Positions 36,690 through 47,319 of a stretch of DNA of 64,000 bases are shown one piece after another. This stretch comes from Choanephora cucurbitarum (Eukaryota > Mucoromycota > Mucoromycetes > Mucorales > Choanephoraceae). A program made the translations under genes and the position numbers. The notes beneath the pieces were generated by a model. That model saw nothing but the letters and a program-made list of their open reading frames with translations. It did no database searches and was not told the origin of the DNA. Position 1 is the stretch's first letter. The number at the start of each line of letters is the position of its first letter. The stretch lies in the NCBI GenBank assembly GCA_025331435.1, contig JAIWNI010000106.1, positions 35,233 through 99,232 on the forward strand, written 5' to 3'.

Positions 36690-38662
36690 ATGTCAAGTAA
36701 AGTGAACGGAAAACTATTTAGTAAATCGCAAGCAACTCTAATTAATTAACTGTTTTTATAGAAAGCACAAAACTTGCTTCCCTCCTTGCGGATCTTGACA
36801 ATACTGCACCTAAAGGTAAAATGCCGAAACAAAAGAGAAAGAACCTAATGGATAGTGTATACTTATTGTGTTTTTCCTCCTTCTCATAGACTATGACCCT
36901 GAAGATGTTCTTGAGCCATTGCACGACCAGAACGATAACAGTGAAGACGAAAGGGATCTTGACGAAACAAGTGCTCGTGATCACTATGTATCTGTGGGCA
37001 AAAGTAAACTTCGAAATGAACAACCTTTATTAGACGATCCTCGGTACAGCGGCAAACGTACAAGTCGTAAAGACATCTACTCTGATTCTGAGCAAGACGA
37101 TGAGATTGAAGAGCAACCATCAGACGATAACGACTCAGAAGAAGCACAAGATCTGATGAACAGTGACGATGACAGTAACGACGACGATGAGGACTTACTT
37201 GCAAAGTCGCATACATATAAGAATGATTTTGAGAAGGAATCTGATGAAGAAGTAACAGAAGACGAAGAAGAAGAAGGAGAAGGTATTCAAGAAAAAAATA
37301 TTTGATCATCAGTTGGTTTTGTTGTATTTATATCATTGTATTTTCTTAGAAGCTGAAGGTAGTCAAAGTGATGCTGATGACGATGTCAACGCCGAACTAA
37401 AAAAGATCCAAGAAGAAGAAAAGTAAGTTTTGTTTAATTTAGATTGTAGCATTTACTAAAGTTATGAGCTATAGACAAATGATTTCTCAGCTTTCCAAGA
37501 GTGCACAATCTGATGTTGAGAAGGGTCAACATGTTAGACAACAATTGGTAAATACCTTTTAATCCAGCTTTTTTTTTCTTTCCTAGAGCTTTAACTGATG
37601 AGATCATATTATTGGTAGACATTATGGGATAATTGTTTAGAGAACCGTATTCGCATGCAGAAACTCATTGACAATGCCAACAAATTACCTCAGAAAGACA
37701 ACTGGTATGATTTCATGGGAAAGGCAGAAGGCATCGAAGCTGATTTGGAAAGTGCAAAGAACGACTTGCGTGGAGTGATTGATGACTTGATTGATATCCG
37801 CACAGACTTACTTACACAAAATGGGGCTGTTGATCTTTCAGATATCGATTTCAACACTAGAAAGAGACACCTTGAAGATGACGATGAAGATTATCTCGAA
37901 AGCCTATGGAACGATATTTCTCAAATCAATGATGTGTAACTATCTAAAGAAACACACTGGTCTTTATGTGCATTTTATTCTAAAACATTCTTTCATACAA
38001 TTAGCTTTGTGCCCTTCCGTAACAGTACATTAGAAAAATGGAGTAACAAGGTTCAGGCAGCAGCTGGTGCTCGTCTTAACAAGAAATTCAAGGCATTTGA
38101 TCAGAACATTATGACTCAGATTGATAATGCCTTAGCAGATAAACCAAGTTTGATCAAGCGAACACAACTACAACGCTCAGACTACAAAGTGCTTGGCAAG
38201 GCAGTTATCTCGCTAGAAGAAGAACAACAACAACAAGGTGAAGATGCAGAAGATACAGGCAAGAAGCCCGATCGTCATTTGAATACGTACGATGTTGAAA
38301 TTTTCGACGATCAAGATTTCTATCAACAACAGTTGCGTGAATTAATTGAATCTCGTATGGTGGATACAGATGACCCATTGGCCATTGGTATGCGTTGGGC
38401 TGCCCGTAAGCAGACAGAGCAAAAGAAGAAAAAGAAGGTAGTCAACAGAAAAGGAAGTAAGGGTCGTCAATTAAGGTAAGCTCTTCTTCATGTATGATAA
38501 AAGAAAAAGATGTTAAAGTAACATTCTAGATTCAATGTACATGAAAAACTTCAAAACTTTATGGCGCCTATACCTGTGGGCGACTGGCATGAAACTATGG
38601 TTGAAGAACTCTATACCTCATTACTTGGTCAAAGATTAGACAGACAAAGCTTAGCAGAATAG
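36690..38662 (+). CDS. BFR2: BFR2/AATF ribosome-biogenesis protein
   Basis: About nine short exons join into a protein of roughly 500 residues. It starts MSSKVNGKLFKSTKLASLLA; exon 1 is only about 31 bp and ends at GTAAAT. A very acidic Asp/Glu/Ser domain follows, then the AATF leucine-rich region (ENRIRMQKLIDNANKLP, WYDFMGKAEG) and the C-terminal TRAUB domain (FDDQDFYQQQLRELIESRM, RKGSKGRQLRFNVHEKLQNF, GDWHETMVEELYTSLLG) ending at 38662. Bfr2 is a nucleolar SSU-processome/ENP2-associated factor needed for 18S rRNA maturation. Introns are 45-75 bp. The family is certain; minor exon borders near 37300-37360 and 37940-38010 are less so. Confidence 0.88.
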
Positions 38663-38842
38663 AAAAATTAAAGAAATGATGAAACGCCAAAAAAATACAA
38701 GCTTAAATTGGCTTAGAGGCTTCCTTAAAATACAATTTAGGCATAGCTCAAAGTGATTCTTTTTTAAAAAAGAAAAAAGTTCTGGACTCTCCGGTTTTCC
38801 TTTTTCTTTTCATTAATTTTTTTTTTTCACTATAATCTGAAG

Positions 38843-39586
38843 ATGTATTTTGCTCTGCCCAAAAGTACTGAAAGACAAACACCTTCTGCTTCACTTAAAT
38901 TGACAGGTGCAAAAATGAGCAATCTATCGCCTGAACCAGAAACGATGTGTGAGGATCGAATTTCAGAGATTATCCATAACATTGACGATCATTGGGGATC
39001 GCCTCCCATTTTGACTCCTAATACACTGACACACATATTAAATAATCAATGGGTTACATCAGACTGTCATTCTACTGAAGAGAATGTGAAAAAAGTAACA
39101 AAAACACTTTTCAGAAAGATGCAAAGCCATCCATAATAATTCTTTTTTTATCAAACTAAGCAACCCAAGGGTCATCCCCTTACGAAGACGCCAGCAACTG
39201 TTATGCTTACAGGTGTGCCCTCGATCGTAAAATCAACAAATCAAAATGATAAAGATGATAAAATGTTACCAATATTGATACAAGAGGTTTGCAAGTAAGT
39301 CATTTCTCAATTTAATTTCCTCGTGCTTGTGTTTAACCCTATTATCAGAACGATAGAAAGCATTAGTATGGACAGTAAACACAGCATAGCCAATGATATT
39401 AAGGTAAGATTACTTGGATTATAAGAAAAGCATTCTGCTCCGTACTAACACGCAGTATGTTAGAATGACCCTATAATACAACGATTTATTATGTCGAAAA
39501 AGGAAGAAGAAACGAGTCAAGAGGTTGTATTACGACATCTGACACAAATACTGCAAAATCATAATAAGAATCAACAACAGCAATAA
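38843..39586 (+). CDS. Hypothetical protein, 187 residues, four exons
   Basis: Exons 38843-39094, 39161-39294, 39349-39403 and 39464-39586 join in phase to 188 codons. The third intron has a GTACTAAC-like branch site. The product starts MYFALPKSTERQTPSASLKL, contains ISEIIHNIDDHWGSPPILTP, then a Lys/Thr-rich centre (GHPLTKTPATVMLTGVPS), and ends in a helical acidic/Gln tail (VVLRHLTQILQNHNKNQQQQ). No known domain is recognised. It follows BFR2 on the same strand after 180 bp, with its own T-rich leader. Confidence 0.6.
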
Positions 39587-40093
39587 CATTGGCCGCTATG
39601 TAAATACAAGCTCTTTTTTGTTTTAATCAAGCGAAGCAGTAATACCATTAAACTCGTTTTTTCTTTTCTTTTCTTTAACACACATTATATGACGAAAGGA
39701 GATAATTGTTTATTATTTGGCCTTGGTAAACTACATCTCTTCTGCTTTTGTCTTTCAGTTATTAAATCTTGTTTACTAGCAAAGAAAGACCAGCTAATGT
39801 AAGTACTTGCAAAGGTAAATTAAGAGGAACAATGATAATATCGCTAGCCTATAATCATATCACCTAAGCCTTACATTATGATTAAATTCAGTCAAATATA
39901 AAAGATAACATCATTTTGTTTGTCAGCCTTAGTGATATACACTATACCATAATGTGATCTAGAGATGTTTAGGTTATCAACAACTTAGTGCTTAAAGACT
40001 TCATTTTATTCTGTAGATAAAAAAGAAATGAATTGAACTTTTTTTCCTTCTTTGGACTATTATGCGTACTACTTGTGTTTGAGGAGTAATTAT
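39587..40093. other. Intergenic region
   Basis: AT-rich, with no supported frame or RNA gene. Confidence 0.4.
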
Positions 40094-40596
40094 TGTTGTG
40101 TAGAACAACAGAAATACATGTCATATCCCTCTACCTAGACTCAAAAAAGAAAATAATCATCTTATAGAGTAACATGTTTGAGTGTTAGATGTAACAGCCA
40201 AGTCCTCAATGCTTATTTGGCAGGAGATTTAGTATTACTCCTAAATTCAAGATGTCATGCGGTTTATCTGGAAATGATGTTACATAAGGTCTTAACTGAA
40301 CCCAAAAGGAACACTGAAGATGTTTTTTTTTGTATAGCAATGCAAGAGTCATAAATTTGGCCTGCTATAAATAACTGCTTACAGATAAATAGTACAAGAT
40401 GTGACTGAAGATCAGACATTGTGCATAATGAACCAAGTCTTTTCTCTTCACCAAATCAAAAAATATAAATAGAGACATATTTTGTTTAGTCAAAGAAAAG
40501 ATTGCTTAGTTTACATATAATAAAATTAGTTGAGCATTAGTTGTATTTTGCTAGTTTTTTGTTATAGCTTCTGATAGAACACCCACTCATACAACA
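40094..40596 (+). mobile_element. LTR-like repeat, 503 bp (copy A, plus orientation)
   Basis: It starts TGTTGTGTAGAACAACAG and ends CCACTCATACAACA, giving TG...CA ends with a short inverted terminus TGTTGTRT/AYACAACA. A second copy of the same length lies inverted at 55165-55667 and is nearly identical over most of its length. It carries a TATA-like AAAATATAAATAGAG inside, as LTR promoters do, and no coding frame. No clear target duplication was seen; the immediate flanks (ATTAT / AATAT) are only similar. Best read as a solo LTR; a non-autonomous element without LTR nature is the alternative. Confidence 0.6.
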
Positions 40597-41150
40597 AATA
40601 TAAACATTAGCCCCCTTTATGATTCAGGTGACAGATATAATGAGAGTTTTGCATCTTGCAATCTTAGTTTTCTTTTGTTATAATTAAAGATAACTGGATA
40701 CAATTCGGTAATAAACATGAAAAAACAACGCTAAGTGCCTTCAGGTTCAGACCAGTGGTAATAGAGAGGCAAATCAAAAAGATCTCAGCTTTATAGTAGT
40801 AACTTCCTATTTTGTTGACCGAATTAGATGAAGATAGTTAGTAGCCAAATGTGAAGAATTTTTTGTGCTATCTGTTCAGTACAATGAGGTAATTTATATG
40901 AGTTTAATTGGATATTCATGCAGACGTAATTATCAAGAACAAAGAAGATGAAGACCTACAACAATGGCATCAAGACAGGCGAAGAAATGCATTTGCAAAT
41001 TCATCATGTAGCATTTTAGCGTAATCTAAGAAAAATACCCGGAAAAAAGCTGAGTTAAGCAGTTCGAACCGAATTTTTGCCGGACTTTTACCGGACTTTT
41101 TTATTTTAACAATAAAATCTATATTAAAAAGCTGCCTCCACTAACATCAG
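40597..41150. other. Intergenic region upstream of tRNA-Tyr
   Basis: Nothing supported; AT-rich. Confidence 0.4.
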
Positions 41151-41233
41151 CCGGCCTTAGCTCAGTTGGTAGAGCGGAAGACTGTAGTTAATCTGTCATC
41201 TTTAGGTCACTTGTTCGAATCAGGTAGGCCGGA
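41151..41233 (+). tRNA. tRNA-Tyr (anticodon GTA) with a 10-base intron
   Basis: The acceptor stem CCGGCCT pairs with AGGCCGG; discriminator is A. The D arm is GCTC-AGTTGGTA-GAGC. The anticodon stem GAAGA/TCTTT holds loop CTGTAGA, with intron TTAATCTGTC inserted one base after the anticodon, the canonical position. The T arm is ACTTG-TTCGAAT-CAGGT. Mature length without CCA is 73. A TTCTTTTTT Pol III terminator follows. Introns in tRNA-Tyr are near-universal in eukaryotes and are cut by the SEN complex, whose SEN15 subunit is encoded at 53.6-54.2 kb. Confidence 0.95.
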
Positions 41234-41434
41234 CTTCTTTTTTATTTTTGATTTTTATTCATCGGAGTTTGATTCATAGACTTACTGCAGGATAGAGGAT
41301 AGTTTTTGCAATAACTTGTGAAAGAGTAGCAAACAGATGCAACCGAATAATTAGACAGCAAGGCTAGATGTAGTGAGTATTGAGTTTTAAGCTGTCCTGT
41401 TAAAGAGATTGAAAGAATTTGATGATCTGTAATA

Positions 41435-41518
41435 CAGTAGTCGCTCGATTTAAGAGTATGCTCAATATAAGAGTGTATTTCTCAAGAATATGCACACTCT
41501 TAAATAAAGCGACTGCTG
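41435..41518. repeat. 84-bp MITE with TA target duplication (copy 2)
   Basis: The left end CAGTAGTCGCTCGATTTAAG and the right end, reverse-complemented, CAGCAGTCGCTTTATTTAAG are inverted repeats of about 24 bp flanked by TA on both sides. The inner part is also palindromic (CTCAATATAAGAGTG...). TA duplication and CAGT-like ends point to the Tc1/mariner/pogo superfamily. Its ends differ from those of the Tc1 element at 47.3 kb, so that transposase is not its obvious mobiliser. Confidence 0.75.
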
Positions 41519-42416
41519 TAAATGTTAAGGGAACTAGTTAAACAATAGGAAGCACGCAGTAAGTATACGTCAGACTACAAAATGTGAGTCAAGTAAAATA
41601 AGATAGATATAAATTAAGTCTATCAGTAAAGAAAGATTTAAAGAGTTTGTATACTCTTCTAAAAAATTATGTTGGACTTGCTAACTAATAATCTAAAAAA
41701 AAAAAGATATATACTGCGACCTCTTTTTTCTTTTTGATATAACAATGGGTACAGATCAACTCTGTAAACCTCCAGAAGCGCTTCCCAATATTTATAGCAG
41801 TATCGATTGATGATTTCTCAACACTCCTATTAGAAAGTATTCAATTGGAAACAAATCTGTCGCTTCTGGCACTCGATCTGACGCAAAAAGCCTAATCTTT
41901 CAGTGCGTCAAAAGTGGAAAGCAAAGAGAAGTAAAATAAAAATTGAAGATTCTAGCAAATGTCGTGCCGAAACACTCATAAGACAGAATGCCCTTACACT
42001 ATCAGATCCTTTGCACCCAAAGGCAAAAACTCGGTTAGATTTTCTTGATCATAAAAATGAGAATGAACTTTGTCATAAACTTCCTATTGATGACCTCAAT
42101 CTACTGTCAACTTCATAGGGACGAAGAAGTATTCTTGAAGTAGATGACATGAGAAAGATTAGCTTTAGTCTTGAGCAAAACTCGTCAGCTTGTAAAATTC
42201 AAAATACAACCAGTTAAGATTGTCCCTATAACCAACCGACTAAAATTGACGCTAAGAACATGAAAAGTTTCTACAAGAGGCAGACAAAAGAAGCCTCCTA
42301 AAGAGTATCTACTGAAAAAGTAAACTTACTGATCCGGTAAATGCAAAGCAATGGCTACATGGCATTTTGTGACTTTGATCAAAGAATGTTCTTGAAGTTC
42401 TTTTTTCTTTTGCGAG

Positions 42417-43404
42417 CAAGCCAATGACAGAAATAGCAGAACAGTTTCCTGAAGTAATAACCATCGACACAACCTACAAGTCAAACAATTTTCGTGTGCA
42501 TTTGATTGGTATCTATAGAGTTGCAAACATCGGACAAAGATCCTTCAAAAACTTTCTTGTAGTCTTTGCTTAGACATCGAATGAGCAGGAAGCTCCTTAC
42601 CAATGGGTTCTCAAAATGCTCAAGAAGCAAGTGGGTGATGAATTGCATCAAACTGTGTTTGCTATTGACAAGTTTACTGTTTTGAAAATATTCTTGATAA
42701 GCTGTTTCCAAAAAAAAAAAAAGAATCTTTTGTGTACATGGCACACGTTGAACGATCTGGGCGATAACTGTAATAAAAAGACGTTCAAGGATGATGTTGT
42801 TGCTGAAGAATTCCGGTAGTGTGTTTCTGCTTTGATTGGTTTTACAGGCTTCACAAAGTATTCTGAAAACATGAACAGAATCAACGAGATTATTCTTAAT
42901 GATGATTACTTCGTTTCCAGAGAAGAAAGAATGAAGTTCAAAGAATGTTTTGAAACAGAATGAAAGTAGTGCTTGCATCAATGAGCTGCCGATTACACTT
43001 CCGAAATCAAAACAATGGGTTGCATAACTACTCAAAAGGCCGAGAGTATAAATGGCACTCTAAAGCGCAGAACAATTTCAGCCCAACATCTTTGTTTCGC
43101 TTTTGATAGAGTACACGAGTGTCTAACAGATTTTGAACGTACTTACGAAGAACAGAAGTTGAAAAAGAAAGCAACTTCCGATAAGGCTACCAGTAAAGAA
43201 GACAGCCCAAATCATCTGCATGGTAAGGTTGGCCACCTCGCTCTTTATAAATTGTGTGAAGAACTATACAGAAAACGCCCTGTCATCCCTTACCATTACT
43301 CTGAATGCAACAGCAACAACAGAGTGGTTCATGGCTTGTTTTGTTGCCATCAATTTGCTGCTTTAGGGAATCAAAGAGCTGAGCTATCAAACATACCTCT
43401 TTAA
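42417..43404 (+). pseudogene. MULE transposase domain, broken
   Basis: Pieces in three frames follow the Mutator transposase order. First catalytic Asp: EVITIDTTYKSNNFRVHLIG. Second Asp: HQTVFAIDKFTVLKI. Then CTWHTLNDLGDNC, and the Glu region in MGCITTQKAESINGTLKRR. A SWIM-like zinc motif follows (CNSNNRVVHGLFCCHQFAAL). Stop codons and indels interrupt it at several points (about 42570, 42640-42720, 42815, 42960), so the copy is dead. The DDE residues themselves are still visible. Confidence 0.8.
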
Positions 43405-43944
43405 TGATGGGCAGTCAGTAATCAAGCAAAACAAGTGAAGTCGTATATGCACCTAGAAGCTTTTCCAAAGATTGGATAAAGTATGTTGTTGCTTCCGAAG
43501 GAGCTTTCCGTGATGCTGAGGGTGACTATGTGGAAATAATTCGACTGATAGATGCAGTTGAGAATTTTGTCATTTGCAATACCGATTCGTTCGTTGATAG
43601 TAGGTCTCGCATAGCCGAAGAGCCCTCATCAGTTCCAAATTTGACTCTTCCAGAGACAACTGAGGTTAAGAAACCATGAAGACCTGTAACAATTTGTCAC
43701 CTTTCTGCATTGCCAAATGACTCTGCTTCTCTTAAGTTTGAGAAGGCCTTTGCAACAGAAAAGTAAAGGAAGAAGAAAAAAGAAGTCAATGAAGAAGAAA
43801 AGCCTCTGAAGATAGAAGTGATTTTATATACGACTTATATATTCCAAGAAAGAAAAAAGACGGTTTACTTATGCAGAAGAATTCTGAAAACAACAATTAA
43901 ATTTTCCTCTCTCTCTGCCGATATCAATCAAGACAATGTTGTAT

Positions 43945-44335
43945 TGACCAAGAACCGAGGGGATGATGGCTATTGCAGCATATCTTATAAATGGAGATGA
44001 AGAGCAATTTATCAAAGTAAAAGAAGCTATGCTCTCAGTGATGTCGAGAAAATTTAAAAATGGCATGTCCCGTGAAGACTTCTACCGAAGCTCATTTGGA
44101 ATGGTCACAGATAAAGCGATTTGCTATGATCATTACAAAAAAGCGAAAATAATAGACATGTCCTTTTGATTTGACAGCATTGATTGCATGCAAGTGCTGG
44201 TGGATGCTTACAATCGTCCTGTCTGTTATCATCCAGACTCTGGCAGCAAAAGTCAATTAGATATAGCCTTGACGTACTTTCCTTTAGTCCTGCCCAAGAA
44301 GCTAGAAAGAAAACCAGTGCTTTTGCATCTCTAGT
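43945..44335 (+). pseudogene. OTU-like cysteine protease domain, frameshifted
   Basis: One frame gives NRGDDGYCSI (the GDG-x-C catalytic Cys box), and the overlapping frame continues AIAAYLINGDEEQFIKVKEA, as expected after GDGNCGYR in OTU proteases; a frameshift lies right after the Cys. Downstream, MQVLVDAYNRPVCYHPDSGS and PVLLHL resemble the late OTU strands before the catalytic His, which I do not find. It lies on the same strand about 540 bp after the MULE zinc motif and may have belonged to the same polyprotein. Confidence 0.55.
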
Positions 44336-44490
44336 ATAGGGGTGGACTCATTGGGGGGAGCTGTAAAGCTAAAGAGCTTTTGCAGCAACCTTCCTCCAGC
44401 AAACAGAGTCTACTTTGACTCTCATACCATCAGCTTAAAGAACTACAACTTGTATCGGAACAAATGGATGCAGTTTCCAAAGAAAGAATA

Positions 44491-45032
44491 GAAAAAAAAT
44501 GAAACTTTACTCAAAGACAAAATATCAATAGATTAACTAAAATAATATTCATAACCTTCTTACTAGAACAGCTCAAATATGCATTTAAAATAAGGGTAGC
44601 GGTATATGTCCTTTATGTAGTTTGAACAGTCGGCTTAATGGGTTATCATATATGAAATATTTGCCAATGAAAATGATGTTACTCAAAAGAAAAGGACATA
44701 GTTGACTCGATCAACAGAATTGACTGTCAGTTCTGTTTTTCTTTAAATAGAAGGGACAAAGGAAAATGGTATGACTTGATTGATTAGTAAGTACTGAAGT
44801 TAAAAAAAAGTGACATTTTTCTTTAGAATTTGTTTTAACAATTCAAGGCAGAGTTTAGGTCACTCAGAGGAGAGAAGGATGTTACTCTCCTTTTTTTTTT
44901 AACCGGGATCATTTATCAGTATAGGATTTGAAGATGTAAAAATTACAGATGTGTGTACATTGATATGTGCTTGTATGCCTTCATATCGGTGGCTATATAC
45001 ATATTGGTGTGATGAACAAATGCGCTTGAGGC
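44491..45032. other. Intergenic region
   Basis: No gene was supported. It is the 3' flank of the PXA gene (minus strand) and of the MULE relic. Confidence 0.4.
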
Positions 45033-46880
45033 TCATTTCTTAGAATCATTTGTGGATGTCAATAACTCGGGTAAGACTTTTGCTAGAATATGATCCACCA
45101 AGAGGTATATTAAGTGTTTGTTGATCTGCTTGTTCTGAAATGGTTCAACAATGTCATGTATCTGATCTTGAAGTTCATTCAAATCTTTCGTATTAAACAT
45201 GACAGTACCCACTTTCTCTATAGATATTTTGGAGGAGAGTAGTTTGCAATTTGAGTTTTAGCTTAAATTTATATCCTTTGTTAATTCCATTTGTTGTACC
45301 TGGTATACTGACAGTCAAGAGCCTTTCTGCTCTAGTACGCATTTGCTCTTTTTCAAGAGGCGTTGGTGGATCTGTTCTTTGGATGAATACTCCATCTGGC
45401 CAAAGTAAATCGCTGCCTAATCTCAAATAAAACACTATGTGGTCTTCGCTTAAAAGATGTAGTACTGTTTGCTCCAAGAACTTGTCTACTAATAAGGCGC
45501 CACCAAATACTCGGATCAAAGGCCAGAAAAGCATACCAATCATCTGCCATGTCCATTGTAGCACAGGCTTCTCTTCTATTCGACATGCATTGTATATAAG
45601 GTCCATTGAAGGCTCAATGAGACGAATTTGCCTTGTTCTCTTTTTGTACTGGTTGACGCGCTGATATCTCTCTTGCGATTGTGTCAATGTAGCCATTACG
45701 TAAAGCCATAACGTATGAAATGGTGCCAAAAGGACTTGTAGTGTGATATACCCAAATGAAAACTTCTTTCTGCCTTTGGGTTTTTCAGCTGGAGGTGTTT
45801 GTGGATGAAGATCATCCTCCATCACATCCAGTCCTTCTTTTTCTCTCCGCTTTTCTTGTAATCGTTGCATCTGTCTTGTTAGCCCTTCTAGCTGCTTCTC
45901 TTCCTCTCTCGGTGTTTCGCTTCCATTATCTGAAATGATGTGATCCTGTTGCTTCAACTTGACCTGCTCATTTGTAGATGCACTATAGTACGTCTCAGAA
46001 AATTTGCCTGAAGCTTCTAGCTCGTCTAATGTTGTTTCATAAGATGCAAGGAGCTAAATGTATATATATATATATATATATTTGATGGAGGAAAGAGATT
46101 GTTCTGATCAATACACACAAAGAACTTGGTGAAGGTTATCCACATCTTACTTTGCAAATGATCATGTGAATTGTGTATGGATCTGTAAGCGCATCAATTG
46201 CATTGAACAACACGAGGTTAGACAGAATATCTCGAACTAAGTATCTAACGCAATCGCTCTGATAATCTTGTGGTCTTAAAAGTATTTTGAGCAATGAATC
46301 TGCTAACATGCCCAGGTATTCTTTTTCTCTATTTTCTATTGGCTGAAGTGCGAAATGAGGCTGCATGCCATGAAAGAGTTCAGTTAACGAATGACAGCCG
46401 CTACTGTGGTCCATATGAAGTCTTTTCTTAGCCTGTCGATAATCTTGATAATGAATCAATAGTAGATTAGGTAAATCAACTAGAATCAACTCTGTCCAAT
46501 CAACCTAAACAAAAATAAAGATAAAAAAAATTTCCTTACACGTTCATTAGCATTAATTAGGCACATGAGATATAATATGATACAAGATGAAGCCAATTTA
46601 CCTCTTCGCACAATCTCTTTTCCAGCCTTTGCACAATAAGGATCAATATATCACGCACTTCTCTGGTTAGATCTTCATCCGTTGTTAGTAGCTTGTACCA
46701 AGGATGTATGAAATCTCTTAAGAGTAAAGCAAAATAGGTATAAAGCTCCAAGTCTACAGCTCTTGATTTTGTTATTGATTTAGGAGTATCAAATCTTCTA
46801 GGATCATTTTTAGATAAAGTGAGCAAATCAGGAAACAGTATTCTGATATGAAATGGCCGAAGCGAAGTATCTTTTTTCAT
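45033..46880 (-). CDS. PXA-domain / sorting-nexin-C protein
   Basis: Four exons (46880-46602, 46504-46151, 46053-45300, 45217-45033) join to 523 residues. The N-terminal 200 residues are a PXA domain (YFALLLRDFIHPWYKLLTT, DLPNLLLIHYQDYRQAKKRL, NLVLFNAIDALTDPY). A Glu/Lys coiled coil follows (around residue 265), then a hydrophobic membrane-associated segment (FGYITLQVLLAPFHTLWLYV), and at the end a nexin-C domain (LLTVSIPEKVGTVMF across the last intron, QNKQINKHLIYLLVDHIL, VLPELL). There is no PX or RGS domain, unlike SNX13/14/25; PXA + nexin-C alone is a known fungal arrangement. It probably acts at ER/endosome or vacuole contacts. Intron 2 holds a (TA)n run at about 46061-46081. Confidence 0.85.
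46061..46081. repeat. (TA)n microsatellite in intron
   Basis: About ten TA units sit close to the 3' splice site of intron 2 of the PXA gene, next to its CATTTAG acceptor. Confidence 0.85.
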
Positions 46881-47319
46881 AGGTTAGGTATACAGAAATA
46901 ACAACAACAAACAAAACAAAGAAAAAAAAAAGAAGAAGCAAAGTATATGTTGGTCTTCTGATACTTATTTATCGCGCAACAGATTTAAAACCCGTTAACT
47001 GAGTCTCAAAAATGAAAAAAAGTAACCGCCTGATTGTAGATGAATGTGGATCACTCGATCCGAATTGAAGAATTGTTTGGAATAAGGTATAGTTTATAAA
47101 TCACTTAGAAAGCTAAACAAAGGCTATTTAGAACGGTTATATAGCATATGTTTGCCTTCGTCAAACTCCATGTCATTCTGAAATTCGATATTAATAAGGT
47201 TTTTGCTGTCGCTTTTCTTTAGTTATCAGTCTTCCTTTAAAATTCGTTTTCTAAAAAAAAAAAGACATCAAAAAATCTACTGGTGATGAAGTAATAATGA
47301 AGTATTACGATTTCTTGTA

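Larger units (their letters stand above)
41745..44490 (+). mobile_element. Decayed Mutator-like element (FAR1-like + MULE transposase + OTU pieces)
   Basis: A plus-strand protein-coding relic with many stops and frameshifts. Left part (about 41835-42050): GTRSDAKSLIFQCVKSGK and CPYTIRSFAPKG, a FAR1/WRKY-GCM1-like zinc-binding segment. Middle (42417-43404): MULE transposase core. Right (43945-44335): OTU-like cysteine protease. No terminal inverted repeats could be identified, so the limits are those of the recognisable protein pieces. A-rich sequence follows the right end. Confidence 0.75.

Noticed and set aside
36884..37309. A 141-codon minus-strand frame rich in Leu/Arg/His
   Set aside because: It is the mirror of the acidic Asp/Glu-rich exon of BFR2; composition follows from the opposite strand and no motif is present.
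42481..43035. A 184-codon minus-strand frame
   Set aside because: It is antisense to the MULE transposase core, whose motifs are readable on the plus strand.
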